64,000 nt of DNA from Streptomyces sp. MMG1533 (GCF_001279775.1 NZ_LGDG01000231.1:7407-71406); one strand, 5' to 3'. Shown: positions 36,997 to 45,511, numbered from the stretch's first letter. Notes: a model not told the origin generated them from the letters alone. Made by a program: numbers and translations.

Positions 36997-37968
36997 TCAC
37001 CCGCCGTGGTGCCGCAGCCACCCCTGCCAGGCCGACTCGACCATCTCGCGCACCTCGCGCCGGGCCGTCCAGCCCAGCTCCTCGGCGGCCCGCGAGGCCG
37101 AGGCGACCGCGCGGGGCGCGTCTCCGGGGCGCCGGGCCTCGACGAGGGGCGGCCGTCGGTCCCCGCTCACCTCGCCGATGACCGTGATCAGTTCGCGTAC
37201 GGATACGCCCTCGCCGCGACCGATGTTGACCGTCAGGTCACCGGGAGTGGTGGCTCCGGTCAGTCGCCGGGCCGCAGCGAGGTGGGCCTCGGCGAGATCG
37301 GCGACATGGATGTAGTCACGGATGCAGGTGCCGTCCGGCGTCGGATAGTCGTCGCCGAAGATCCGCGGAGCCTCGTCACGGGTGAGCCGGTCGAAGACCA
37401 TGGGAACGATGTTGAAGACGCCCGTGTCCGCCAGCTCCGGCGCGGCCGCCCCGGCGACGTTGAAGTAGCGCAGGCACACGGTCGAGATCCCGTGCGCCCG
37501 GCCCGCCGCCCGCACCAGCCACTCCCCGGCGAGCTTGGTCTCGCCGTACGGGTTCACCGGGTCGCACGGAGTGTCCTCCGTGATCAGGTCCACGTCGGGG
37601 TTGCCGTACACGGCTGCCGAGGAGGAGAAGAGGAAGCGCTCGACACCGGCCTCGGCGACCGCCTCCAGGAGCGTGGCGAGACCGCCCACGTTCTCCCGGT
37701 AGTAGCGCGCCGGCTGCGCCACGGACTCGGCGACCTGCTTGCGCGCCGCGAGGTGCACCACACCCGTCACCCCGTGCTCGGCGCACACCCGCTTCAGCAG
37801 GTCCGCGTCCAGCGACGAGCCGTGGACGAGCGGGACGTGTGCCGGGAGCCGTGCGGGCACCCCGGTGGAGAGGTCGTCAAGGACGAGGACGCGCTCTTCG
37901 GCGTCGGTCATGGCCCGCGCCACATGTGCCCCGATGTACCCGGCACCGCCGGTGATCAGCCATGTCAT
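36997..37968 (-). CDS. galE: UDP-glucose 4-epimerase
   Basis: Interconverts UDP-glucose and UDP-galactose. The 323-residue short-chain dehydrogenase-fold protein begins MTWLITGGAGYIGAHVARAM with the TGGxGYIG NAD motif, has VVHLAARKQVAESV, the SSSAAVYGNP segment and the catalytic Y-x3-K in NPYGETKLAGEWLV, and TCIRDYIHVADLAEAHLAA, a GalE signature. ATG 37968 follows TAGGGT by eight bases without a ribosome site, so it appears leaderless. It is divergent from the phospho-alditol/exporter locus and could provide a UDP-sugar for its glycosyltransferase. Confidence 0.93.
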   Translation of the reverse strand: MTWLITGGAGYIGAHVARAMTDAEERVLVLDDLSTGVPARLPAHVPLVHGSSLDADLLKRVCAEHGVTGVVHLAARKQVAESVAQPARYYRENVGGLATLLEAVAEAGVERFLFSSSAAVYGNPDVDLITEDTPCDPVNPYGETKLAGEWLVRAAGRAHGISTVCLRYFNVAGAAAPELADTGVFNIVPMVFDRLTRDEAPRIFGDDYPTPDGTCIRDYIHVADLAEAHLAAARRLTGATTPGDLTVNIGRGEGVSVRELITVIGEVSGDRRPPLVEARRPGDAPRAVASASRAAEELGWTARREVREMVESAWQGWLRHHGG

Positions 37969-38255
37969 GGTCGCCCACCCTATGCCGAGGCTCCGACGCC
38001 GCGCGCAATGTCCTGTATGCCCGCTCTGGGGGCGCAGGTTTGTGGGCGGAGCCCGCAATCACCGATGATGATCGCGGCAAAGGCCGGTGGAGACGGTGCT
38101 GATCTGCCCGTGAACGGGCGGTGAACACGGCCTTCCGGGGATCCGATAGCCTCTGCCGACATGCCGCCCGGCTGGTGCAGCCAGCCACGCCAAGGGGCGC
38201 CCCACCATGCACATGCCCGGCGCCCCCCGCGTCGGCACTCAGGGAGTGAGTTCGG

Positions 38256-40043
38256 TTGTCGACCGCCATCCTCACCGGTCAGCCGGTCCCCGGATCGTCG
38301 ATCGAGGGCGATCTGCGGTCCCTCGGCTTCGACGTCCGGATAGCCGCCGACACCGCCGACGCCGAGGCGCTCCTCGCCCAGGTGCCGGGTGACCAGCGGG
38401 CCGCCGTGGTCGACGCCCGCTTCGTGGGCCACGTCCACGCCCTGCGCCTCGGCCTCACCGACCCCCGCTTCCCGCTCGCCGCGGTGCCGGGCGCCGTGAC
38501 CGCCCAGCCCGCCGGCCGCCAGGCCCTGACCCGGGCGGTGGCCCGCGAGAACTCCGCCGGCGGCGGTACGGCCGTCGCCGTCGACAGCCTCGCCGACCGC
38601 ATCGTCACCGCCCTCGCGGCCGACGGCACCGACGTGCACCGCCCCGAGCTCGGCAGCCTGGTCGCCGAAGTCCCGGCCGACCCGCAGGCCCGCAACGAGG
38701 CACGGCAGGCCGTCGCCGCCGTCGACGACGAAGCCGTACGCCTGAAGTCGGCCGTGAAGGCCCGCGACGGCTTCTTCACCACCTACTGCATCAGCCCGTA
38801 CTCCCGCTACATCGCCCGCTGGTGCGCCCGCCGGGGCCTGACCCCGAACCAGGTCACCACCGCCTCCCTGATCACCGCGCTGATCGCGGCGGGCTGCGCG
38901 GCCACCGGCACCCGCGAAGGCTTCGTCGCGGCCGGCATCCTGCTGATCTTCTCCTTCGTCCTCGACTGCACCGACGGACAACTCGCCCGCTACTCCCTGC
39001 AGTACTCGACGCTCGGCGCCTGGCTGGACGCCACCTTCGACCGGGCCAAGGAGTACGCCTACTACGCGGGCCTCGCCCTGGGAGCCGCCCGAGGCGGCGA
39101 AGACGTATGGGCCCTCGCCCTCGGCGCGATGGTCCTGCAGACCTGCCGGCACGTCGTGGACTTCTCCTTCAACGAGGCCAACCACGACGCCACCGCCAAC
39201 ACCAGCCCCACGGCTGCCCTTTCGGACAAGCTCGACAGCGTCGGGTGGACCGTGTGGGTGCGCCGGATGATCGTCCTGCCGATCGGCGAGCGCTGGGCGA
39301 TGATCGCCGTCCTCACCGCGGTGACCACTCCTCGTATCACCTTCTACGCGCTGCTCATCGGGTGCGCGTTCGCGGCGACGTACACGACGGCGGGGCGCGT
39401 GCTGCGGTCGCTGACGCGGAAGGCGCGGCGCACGGACCGGGCCGCTCAGGCCCTGGCGGACCTCGCGGACAACGGGCCGCTCGCCTCACTTGTGGCGCAT
39501 GCCACCCGCGCCCGCCTCGGCACCCCGCTGCTGGTGGCGCTGGCCGGGACCATTGTCCTCGCCGTGTCTCTCTTCTCCGGAGCGACCTGGGCGCCGGTCG
39601 CGGGTGCCGTCGTGTACACCATCACCGCCGGCCAGGCGCTGTACCGCCCCCTCAAGGGCTCCCTCGACTGGCTCGTCCCCCCGCTCTTCCGCGCCGCCGA
39701 ATACGGCACCGTCCTGGTACTGGCGGCCCAAGCGGACGTGAACGGGGCCCTTCCTGCGGCTTTCGGCCTGGTGGCGGCCGTCGCCTACCATCACTACGAC
39801 ACGGTGTACCGCATCCGCGGCAACGCCGGAGCGCCCCCGGCCTGGCTGGTGCGCGCCATCGGGGGGCACGAAGGGCGGACGCTGCTCGTCACCGTTCTGG
39901 CTGCGGTGCTCACCGCTTCGCAGTTCAAGGTCGCGCTCACGGTCCTCGCCGTGGCCGTCGCCCTGGTGGTGCTCGTCGAGAGCATCCGCTTCTGGGCGTC
40001 CTCCGGGGCGCCCGCCGTACACGATGAAGGAGAACCCGCATGA
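38256..40043 (+). CDS. DUF5941 protein with CDP-alcohol phosphotransferase domain
   Basis: A 595-residue protein in three parts. Residues 1-150 are soluble (STAILTGQPVPGSSIEGDLR, FDVRIAADTADAEALLAQVP), a domain not recognised elsewhere in the window. From about residue 170 a membrane CDP-alcohol phosphotransferase domain has a complete motif: DCTDGQLARYSLQYSTLGAW continuing LDATFDRAKE, i.e. DxxDGxxAR-x8-GxxxDxxxD. The last 200 residues hold further membrane helices (DUF5941). Such enzymes join a CDP-activated alcohol to an acceptor alcohol. TTG 38256 is supported by AGGGAG nine bases upstream. First gene of a tight operon; ATGA overlap with the nucleotidyltransferase. The 287-bp divergent region with galE has TAGCCT near 38147. 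Confidence 0.85.
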   Translation: MSTAILTGQPVPGSSIEGDLRSLGFDVRIAADTADAEALLAQVPGDQRAAVVDARFVGHVHALRLGLTDPRFPLAAVPGAVTAQPAGRQALTRAVARENSAGGGTAVAVDSLADRIVTALAADGTDVHRPELGSLVAEVPADPQARNEARQAVAAVDDEAVRLKSAVKARDGFFTTYCISPYSRYIARWCARRGLTPNQVTTASLITALIAAGCAATGTREGFVAAGILLIFSFVLDCTDGQLARYSLQYSTLGAWLDATFDRAKEYAYYAGLALGAARGGEDVWALALGAMVLQTCRHVVDFSFNEANHDATANTSPTAALSDKLDSVGWTVWVRRMIVLPIGERWAMIAVLTAVTTPRITFYALLIGCAFAATYTTAGRVLRSLTRKARRTDRAAQALADLADNGPLASLVAHATRARLGTPLLVALAGTIVLAVSLFSGATWAPVAGAVVYTITAGQALYRPLKGSLDWLVPPLFRAAEYGTVLVLAAQADVNGALPAAFGLVAAVAYHHYDTVYRIRGNAGAPPAWLVRAIGGHEGRTLLVTVLAAVLTASQFKVALTVLAVAVALVVLVESIRFWASSGAPAVHDEGEPA

Positions 40044-40792
40044 TCGGCCTCGTGCTGGCGGCCGGCGCCGGACGGCGTCTGCGCCCCTACACCGACAGCC
40101 TTCCCAAGGCGCTGGTGCCGGTGGGGCCCGCGGGCATAGAGGGCGAACCGACGGTCCTGGACCTGACACTCGGCAACTTCGCCGAGATCGGTCTGACCGA
40201 GGTCGGGATCATCGTCGGCTACCGCAAGGAAGCGGTGTACGAGCGCAAGGCGGCCCTGGAGCAGAAGTACGGCCTCAAGCTCACCCTCATCGACAACGAC
40301 AAGGCCGAGGAGTGGAACAACGCCTACTCCCTCTGGTGCGGCCGTGACGCCCTCAAGGACGGTGTGATCCTCGCCAACGGCGACACCGTCCACCCGGTCT
40401 CCGTCGAGAAGACGCTGCTCGCCGCCCGCGGCGACGGCAAGAAGATCATCCTTGCCCTCGACACGGTGAAGTCCCTCGCGGACGAGGAGATGAAGGTCGT
40501 CGTCGACCCCGCCAAGGGCATGACGAAGATCACCAAGCTGATGGACCCGTCCGAGGCCACCGGTGAGTACATCGGCGTCACCCTCATCGAGGGCGACGCC
40601 GCCCCGGAGCTGGCCGACGCGCTGAAGACGGTCTGGGAGACCGACCCGCAGCAGTTCTACGAGCACGGCTACCAGGAGCTGGTGAACCGCGGCTTCCGGA
40701 TCGACGTGGCGCCGATCGGCGACGTCAAGTGGGTGGAGATCGACAACCACGACGATCTCGCCCGTGGACGGGAGATCGCGTGCCTCTACTGA
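40040..40792 (+). CDS. Sugar-phosphate/alditol-phosphate nucleotidyltransferase (CTP-type)
   Basis: A 250-residue nucleotidyltransferase with the Rossmann-like pyrophosphorylase fold: LVLAAGAGRRLRPYTDSLPK then ALVPVG (NTP-binding loop), GLTEVGIIVGYRKEAV, the EEWNNAYSLWCGRDAL segment and the metal-binding Asp in ILANGDTVHPV. The short length and NNAYSL segment resemble phosphocholine and inositol-1-phosphate cytidylyltransferases more than glucose-1-phosphate enzymes. It probably makes the CDP-alcohol used by the flanking phosphotransferases; the alcohol is unknown. It overlaps the previous gene by four bases and the next by 13. Confidence 0.85.
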   Translation: MIGLVLAAGAGRRLRPYTDSLPKALVPVGPAGIEGEPTVLDLTLGNFAEIGLTEVGIIVGYRKEAVYERKAALEQKYGLKLTLIDNDKAEEWNNAYSLWCGRDALKDGVILANGDTVHPVSVEKTLLAARGDGKKIILALDTVKSLADEEMKVVVDPAKGMTKITKLMDPSEATGEYIGVTLIEGDAAPELADALKTVWETDPQQFYEHGYQELVNRGFRIDVAPIGDVKWVEIDNHDDLARGREIACLY

Positions 40793-41841
40793 CCCGGCTC
40801 ATCCCCGCGCCGGTCGTCGTCGACATCCGCCCGGGTGCCCTGGACGACCTGGTCGGCGTCCTCGCCGACGAGCGCATCTCGCACTCCGGCAGGCTCGCCA
40901 TCGCCGTCAGCGGCGGCTCCGGCGCCAAGTTGCGGGAGCGCCTCGCCCCCTCGCTGACCGGCGCCACCTGGTACGAGGTCGGCGGCGGCACCCTCGACGA
41001 CGCGGTCCGGCTGGCCGGTGACATAAAGGCCGGCCACTACGACGCGGTCGTGGGCCTCGGCGGCGGCAAGATCATCGACTGCGCCAAGTTCGCCGCGGCA
41101 CGCGTGGGCCTCCCGCTGGTCGCCGTACCGACGAACCTCGCGCACGACGGCCTGTGCTCGCCGGTCGCCACCCTCGACAACGACGCCGGGCGCGGCTCCT
41201 ACGGTGTGCCGAACCCGATCGCGGTCGTCATCGACCTCGACGTCATCCGCGAGGCGCCGGTGCGCTTCGTGCGGGCGGGCATCGGCGACGCGATCTCCAA
41301 CATCTCCGCGATCGCCGACTGGGAGCTCGCCAACCGCGTCAAGGGCGAGAAGATCGACGGCCTCGCCGCCGCGATCGCCCGCCAGGCCGGTGAGGCGGTC
41401 CTCAGGCACCCCGGCGGCATCGGGGACACCGGTTTCCTCCAGGTCCTCGCCGAGGCGCTGGTCCTCAGCGGTATCGCGATGTCGGTGTCCGGCGACTCAC
41501 GGCCGTCCTCCGGGGCGTGCCACGAGATCAACCACGCCTTCGACCTGCTCTTCCCCAAGCGGGCGGCCGCCCACGGCGAGCAGTGCGGACTGGGCGCGGC
41601 CTTCGCGATGTACCTGCGCGGGGCCCACGAGGAGTCGGCCTACATGGCCGAGGTACTGCGCCGGCACGGGCTGCCGGTGCTGCCGGAGGAGATCGGCTTC
41701 ACGGTGGCCGAGTTCGTCCGCGCCGTGGAGTTCGCCCCCGAGACCAGGCCCGGCCGCTACACGATCCTCGAACACCTCGACCTCAAGACCGAACAGATCA
41801 AGGACATCTACGCCGACTATGTCAAGGCCATCGGTAGCTGA
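40780..41841 (+). CDS. Glycerol-1-phosphate dehydrogenase-like (AraM/EgsA family) enzyme
   Basis: A 353-residue member of the iron-containing alcohol dehydrogenase fold. The nucleotide loop (DAVVGLGGGKIIDCAKFAAA), the segment VPTNLAHDGLCSPVATL and the metal ligands in CHEINHAFDLLF and AAHGEQCGLGAAFAMYL follow AraM and archaeal EgsA, which reduce dihydroxyacetone phosphate to sn-glycerol-1-phosphate. A related polyol-phosphate substrate is possible. GTG 40780 with GGAG five bases upstream is chosen; it lies inside the end of the nucleotidyltransferase gene. In this operon it likely provides the alcohol-phosphate to be activated. Confidence 0.85.
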   Translation: MPLLTRLIPAPVVVDIRPGALDDLVGVLADERISHSGRLAIAVSGGSGAKLRERLAPSLTGATWYEVGGGTLDDAVRLAGDIKAGHYDAVVGLGGGKIIDCAKFAAARVGLPLVAVPTNLAHDGLCSPVATLDNDAGRGSYGVPNPIAVVIDLDVIREAPVRFVRAGIGDAISNISAIADWELANRVKGEKIDGLAAAIARQAGEAVLRHPGGIGDTGFLQVLAEALVLSGIAMSVSGDSRPSSGACHEINHAFDLLFPKRAAAHGEQCGLGAAFAMYLRGAHEESAYMAEVLRRHGLPVLPEEIGFTVAEFVRAVEFAPETRPGRYTILEHLDLKTEQIKDIYADYVKAIGS

Positions 41842-42598
41842 ACTCCGTCCGGTCGTCCACCCCGCAGGGGTGAAGGACCGGCGCAGCGGTGAGCACTGGA
41901 TGGGGCGCCTCTACATGCGCGAGGTGTCCCTGCGGGTCGACCGCTACCTGGTCAACACCAGGGTCACGCCCAACCAGCTCACGTACCTGATGACCGTCTT
42001 CGGCGTCCTCGCGGCCCCGGCACTCCTGGTGCCGGGGATCCCGGGCGCCGTGCTCGGCGTGGTGTGCGTCCAGATGTACCTGCTGCTGGACTGCGTCGAC
42101 GGCGAGATCGCGCGCTGGAAGAAGCAGTACTCGCTCGGCGGTGTCTACCTGGACCGGGTCGGCGCCTATCTGACCGACGCCGCGGTACTCGTCGGCTTCG
42201 GACTGCGCGCCGCCGACCTGTGGGGCTCCGGGCGCATCGACTGGCTGTGGGCCTTCCTCGGCACCCTGGCCGCACTCGGCGCCATCCTGATCAAGGCCGA
42301 GACCGACCTCGTCGGTGTCGCCCGCCACCAGGGCGGCCTGCCCCCGGTCAAGGAAGCGGCGTCCGAGCCGCGCTCCTCGGGCATGGCGCTGGCCCGCAAG
42401 GCCGCCGCGGCGCTGAAGTTCCACCGGCTGGTGCTCGGGATCGAGGCGTCCCTGCTGATCCTGGTCCTGGCGGTCCTGGACCAGGTGCGCGACGACCTGT
42501 TCTTCTCCCGGCTCGGCGTCGCGGTGCTGGCCGGCATAGCGCTCCTGCAGACCCTGCTGCACCTCGTGTCCATCCTCGCGTCGAGCAGACTGCGGTGA
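41819..42598 (+). CDS. CDP-alcohol phosphatidyltransferase-family protein, variant motif
   Basis: A 259-residue membrane protein with about six helices. The CDP-alcohol motif is DCVDGEIARWKKQYSLGGVY continuing LDRVGAYLTD. Aligned to DxxDGxxAR-x8-GxxxDxxxD, the final Asp, thought to act as base, is Ala (42154-42156, GCC). The first three Asp are kept. It may use another base (an Asp four residues later), have altered chemistry or be non-catalytic. ATG 41819 overlaps the dehydrogenase gene by 23 bases and its stop overlaps the glycosyltransferase GTG. Confidence 0.85.
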   Translation: MSRPSVAELRPVVHPAGVKDRRSGEHWMGRLYMREVSLRVDRYLVNTRVTPNQLTYLMTVFGVLAAPALLVPGIPGAVLGVVCVQMYLLLDCVDGEIARWKKQYSLGGVYLDRVGAYLTDAAVLVGFGLRAADLWGSGRIDWLWAFLGTLAALGAILIKAETDLVGVARHQGGLPPVKEAASEPRSSGMALARKAAAALKFHRLVLGIEASLLILVLAVLDQVRDDLFFSRLGVAVLAGIALLQTLLHLVSILASSRLR

Positions 42599-43488
42599 GT
42601 GCCGTGACATCCTCCCTCAAGGTCGGCGCGGTCATCATCACCATGGGCAACCGCCCCGACGAACTGCGCGCCCTGCTCGACTCGGTCGCCAAGCAGGACG
42701 GCGCCCCGGTCGAGGCGGTCGTCGTCGGCAACGGCTCGCCCGTCCCGGACGTCCCCGAAGGCGTCCGTACGATCGAACTGCCGGAGAACCTGGGCATCCC
42801 CGGCGGCCGCAACGTCGGCATCGAGGCCTTCGGCCCCAGCGGCCGCGACGTCGACATATTGCTTTTCCTCGACGACGACGGCCTGCTCGCCGGCCACGAC
42901 ACCGCCGAACTGTGCCGCCAGGCCTTCCAGGCCGACCCCGAGCTCGGCATCATCAGCTTCCGCATCGCCGACCCCGAGACCGGTGTCACCCAACGCCGCC
43001 ACGTCCCGCGGCTGCGCGCCTCCGACCCGATGCGCTCCTCCCGGGTCACCACCTTCCTCGGCGGCGCCAACGCCGTCCGCACCCAGGTACTCGCCGAAGT
43101 CGGCGGCCTCCCGGACGAGTTCTTCTACGCCCACGAGGAAACCGACCTGGCATGGCGGGCCCTCGACGCGGGCTGGATGATCGACTACCGGTCCGACATG
43201 GTGCTGTACCACCCCACGACCGCGCCCTCGCGGCACGCGGTCTACCACCGCATGGTCGCCCGCAACCGGGTCTGGCTCGCCCGCCGCAACCTGCCCAGGC
43301 CCCTGATCCCGGTCTACCTCGGCGTCTGGCTGCTGCTCACCCTGGTGCGCCGCCCCTCGCGCCCCGCCCTGAAGGCGTGGTTCGGCGGATTCCGGGAAGG
43401 TTGGACCACGCCCTGCGGCCAGCGCCGGCCCATGAAGTGGCGTACGGTGTGGCGGCTGACTCGGCTGGGCCGGCCCCCTGTCATCTGA
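42595..43488 (+). CDS. GT2-family glycosyltransferase
   Basis: A 297-residue GT-A glycosyltransferase, inverting type: nucleotide-binding start (VGAVIITMGNRPDELRALLD), GNGSPVPDVPEG, NLGIPGGRNVGIEAFGP, metal-binding FLDDDGLLAGHD, then TFLGGANAVRTQVLAEVGGL and PDEFFYAHEETDLAWRALDA. The pattern resembles rhamnosyl- or galactofuranosyl-type GT2 enzymes of surface polymers; donor unknown. A hydrophobic stretch near residue 240 (LIPVYLGVWLLLTLV) suggests membrane association. GTG 42595 overlaps the upstream stop (GTGA). Confidence 0.88.
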   Translation: MSAVTSSLKVGAVIITMGNRPDELRALLDSVAKQDGAPVEAVVVGNGSPVPDVPEGVRTIELPENLGIPGGRNVGIEAFGPSGRDVDILLFLDDDGLLAGHDTAELCRQAFQADPELGIISFRIADPETGVTQRRHVPRLRASDPMRSSRVTTFLGGANAVRTQVLAEVGGLPDEFFYAHEETDLAWRALDAGWMIDYRSDMVLYHPTTAPSRHAVYHRMVARNRVWLARRNLPRPLIPVYLGVWLLLTLVRRPSRPALKAWFGGFREGWTTPCGQRRPMKWRTVWRLTRLGRPPVI

Positions 43489-43584
43489 CAAGCTCGTTCC
43501 TGAGAGCACCGGGGCCGTACCGAGGTTCCGGGCTCATGCCATGCCCGCACAGGCTGCGCATCCCGAAGACGAAAGTTTCCACTA

Positions 43585-44514
43585 GTGAGTGAGACAACGC
43601 ACGACGGCACGGTCGCGGTGAGCGCGCCCGTACCGCCCGACGAGGGCCTGACGGCGGCACGGCTCGCCGAGAAGTACGGCCTGACCGTGAGCGGCGCCCG
43701 GCCCTCCCTCGTCGAGTACGTCCGCCAGCTCTGGGACCGGCGTCACTTCATCCTCGCCTTCTCCCGGGCGAAGCTGACCGCCCAGTACAGCCAGGCGAAG
43801 CTGGGCCAGCTGTGGCAGGTCGTCACGCCGCTGCTGAACGCGGCCGTGTACTTCTTCATCTTCGGTGTGATCCTCGAGGCCGACCGCGGCATGTCCCGTG
43901 AGGTCTACATCCCGTTCCTGGTCACGGGTGTCTTCGTGTTCACCTTCACGCAGAGCTCGGTGATGGCGGGTGTGCGCGCGATCTCCGGCAACCTCGGCCT
44001 GGTCCGCGCCCTGCACTTCCCGCGCGCCTCACTGCCGGTCTCCTTCGCACTCCAGCAGCTCCAGCAGCTGCTGGCCTCGATGATCGTGCTGTTCGCGGTG
44101 ACGGCCGCCTTCGGCAGCTACCCCGACCTGTCCTGGGCGCTGATCGTCCCGATCCTGGTGCTGCAGTTCCTCTTCAACACCGGCCTCGCCCTGATCATGG
44201 CCCGGGCCGGCTCGAAGACCCCGGACCTCGCACAGCTCATGCCGTTCGTGATGCGTACGTGGATGTACGCGTCCGGCGTGATGTTCTCCATCCCGATCAT
44301 GCTGAAGGACAAGCCGGACTGGATGGCGACCGTCCTGCAGTGGAACCCGGCCGCCATCTACATGGACCTGATGCGCTTCGCGCTCATCGACGGCTACGGC
44401 TCCGACAACCTGCCCAACCACGTCTGGGCGGCCGCGGGTGGCTGGGCGCTGCTCCTGGCCCTCGGCGGATTCGTGTACTTCTGGAAGGCGGAGGAGAGGT
44501 ACGGCCGTGGCTGA
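43585..44514 (+). CDS. ABC-2 type polysaccharide/teichoic-acid exporter permease (TagG/Wzm-like)
   Basis: A 309-residue permease with a cytoplasmic N-terminus of about 75 residues ending in an interfacial region (FSRAKLTAQYSQAKLGQLWQ) and six membrane helices (VVTPLLNAAVYFFIFGVILE and following). SQAKLGQLW-type sequences are typical of TagG/Wzm/KpsM exporters. Together with the next gene it should export a lipid-linked glycan or polymer. GTG 43585. A 96-bp gap separates it from the glycosyltransferase, so an additional promoter is possible. Its end overlaps the ATPase gene by eight bases. Confidence 0.9.
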   Translation: MSETTHDGTVAVSAPVPPDEGLTAARLAEKYGLTVSGARPSLVEYVRQLWDRRHFILAFSRAKLTAQYSQAKLGQLWQVVTPLLNAAVYFFIFGVILEADRGMSREVYIPFLVTGVFVFTFTQSSVMAGVRAISGNLGLVRALHFPRASLPVSFALQQLQQLLASMIVLFAVTAAFGSYPDLSWALIVPILVLQFLFNTGLALIMARAGSKTPDLAQLMPFVMRTWMYASGVMFSIPIMLKDKPDWMATVLQWNPAAIYMDLMRFALIDGYGSDNLPNHVWAAAGGWALLLALGGFVYFWKAEERYGRG

Positions 44515-45286
44515 GCACACCATCGACGAGCAGATCCCCACCGTCATCGCGGACGAGCTGCACATCGTCTACCGCGTCAACGGCGCCAAGGCCGGCAAGG
44601 GCAGCGCCACCGCCGCCCTCAGCCGCATCGTCAAGCGCGGCGAGGAACGCGGCGTGCGCAAGGTGCACGCCGTCCGGGGCGTCTCCTTCGTCGCCTACCG
44701 GGGCGAGGCCATCGGTCTGATCGGCTCCAACGGCTCCGGCAAGTCGACCCTGCTGCGCGCCATCGCCGGTCTGCTCCCCGCCGAGAAGGGCAAGGTCTAC
44801 ACCGACGGCCAGCCCTCCCTGCTCGGCGTCAACGCGGCCCTCATGAACGACCTCACCGGCGAGCGGAACGTCATATTGGGCGGGCTCGCCATGGGAATGA
44901 CCCGGGAGCAGATCAAGGAGCGCTACCAGGAGATCGTCGACTTCTCCGGCATCAACGAGAAGGGCGACTTCATCACCCTCCCGATGCGCACCTACTCCTC
45001 CGGCATGGCGGCCCGTCTGCGGTTCTCCATCGCCGCCGCCAAGGACCACGACGTCCTCATGATCGACGAGGCCCTGGCCACCGGCGACCGCAAGTTCCAG
45101 AAGCGCTCCGAGGAGCGCATCCGGGAACTGCGCAAGGAGGCCGGGACCGTGTTTCTCGTCAGTCACAACAACAAGTCGATCCGTGACACCTGCAACCGCG
45201 TCCTGTGGCTGGAACGCGGCGAGCTGCGCATGGACGGCCCGACCGACGAGGTCCTCAAGGAGTACGAGAAGTTCACGGGCAAGTAG
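44507..45286 (+). CDS. ABC exporter ATP-binding protein (TagH/Wzt-like)
   Basis: A 259-residue ATPase: Walker A GLIGSNGSGKSTLLRAIAGL, the linker region LMNDLTGERNVILGGLAMGM, signature TYSSGMAARLRFSIAAA and Walker B VLMIDEALATGD, ending FLVSHNNKSIRDTCNRVLWL. The SSGM signature and the N-terminal extension with a VYRVNGAKAGKG segment are typical of polysaccharide and teichoic-acid exporters. It lacks the C-terminal carbohydrate-binding domain of O-antigen Wzt. GTG 44507 lies inside the permease gene. A terminator follows 42 bp after the stop. Confidence 0.92.
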   Translation: MAEHTIDEQIPTVIADELHIVYRVNGAKAGKGSATAALSRIVKRGEERGVRKVHAVRGVSFVAYRGEAIGLIGSNGSGKSTLLRAIAGLLPAEKGKVYTDGQPSLLGVNAALMNDLTGERNVILGGLAMGMTREQIKERYQEIVDFSGINEKGDFITLPMRTYSSGMAARLRFSIAAAKDHDVLMIDEALATGDRKFQKRSEERIRELRKEAGTVFLVSHNNKSIRDTCNRVLWLERGELRMDGPTDEVLKEYEKFTGK

Positions 45287-45327
45287 TCCACCCGGACTCG
45301 GGCGAAAGAGCCCACCCCGCTTCCCAG

Positions 45328-45356
45328 GGCCCCGCCGGAACTGCTCCGGCGGGGCT
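45328..45356 (+). terminator. Terminator hairpin after the exporter operon
   Basis: GCCCCGCCGG (45329-45338) and CCGGCGGGGC (45346-45355) form a perfect 10-bp stem with a seven-base loop, 42 bp past the ATPase stop. Confidence 0.8.
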
Positions 45357-45458
45357 CCGCGTCTGCAAAGGAAACGTCAACTTCGGCCCGCCTTAGGAAT
45401 CTTGGGGCCAATCGGTGTGTTGTTGTGATGCGCAGGACACCCCGGAGATCCGTGACGC

Positions 45459-45511
45459 GTTGTACAACGTAAGCTGTACCGGTCCCGAATCGCGGCAAGT
45501 AGGGCGATAAT
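45459..45511 (+). promoter_or_regulatory. Candidate control region of the hopanoid operon
   Basis: The 256 bp from 45357 to 45612 contain no gene. Within it are a perfect 12-bp palindrome CGTTGTACAACG (45459-45470), and GATAAT (45506-45511), a good -10 hexamer without a matching -35. If GATAAT is used, the leader before the first reading frame is about 95 nt. Assignment is tentative. Confidence 0.3.

Noticed and set aside
38161..38343. Possible leaderless ORF from ATG 38161 before the DUF5941 gene
   Set aside because: TAGCCT is eight bases upstream, but the product is Pro/Arg-rich, overlaps the DUF5941 coding region out of frame and shows no conserved feature; the promoter more likely serves the TTG start at 38256.
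38256..45286. Reading the locus as a standard wall teichoic acid cluster
   Set aside because: There is no TagB/TagF-type polymerase, TagA/TarA or TagO homologue, and soluble CDP-glycerol chemistry is replaced by membrane CDP-alcohol phosphotransferases; only the exporter is TagGH-like.
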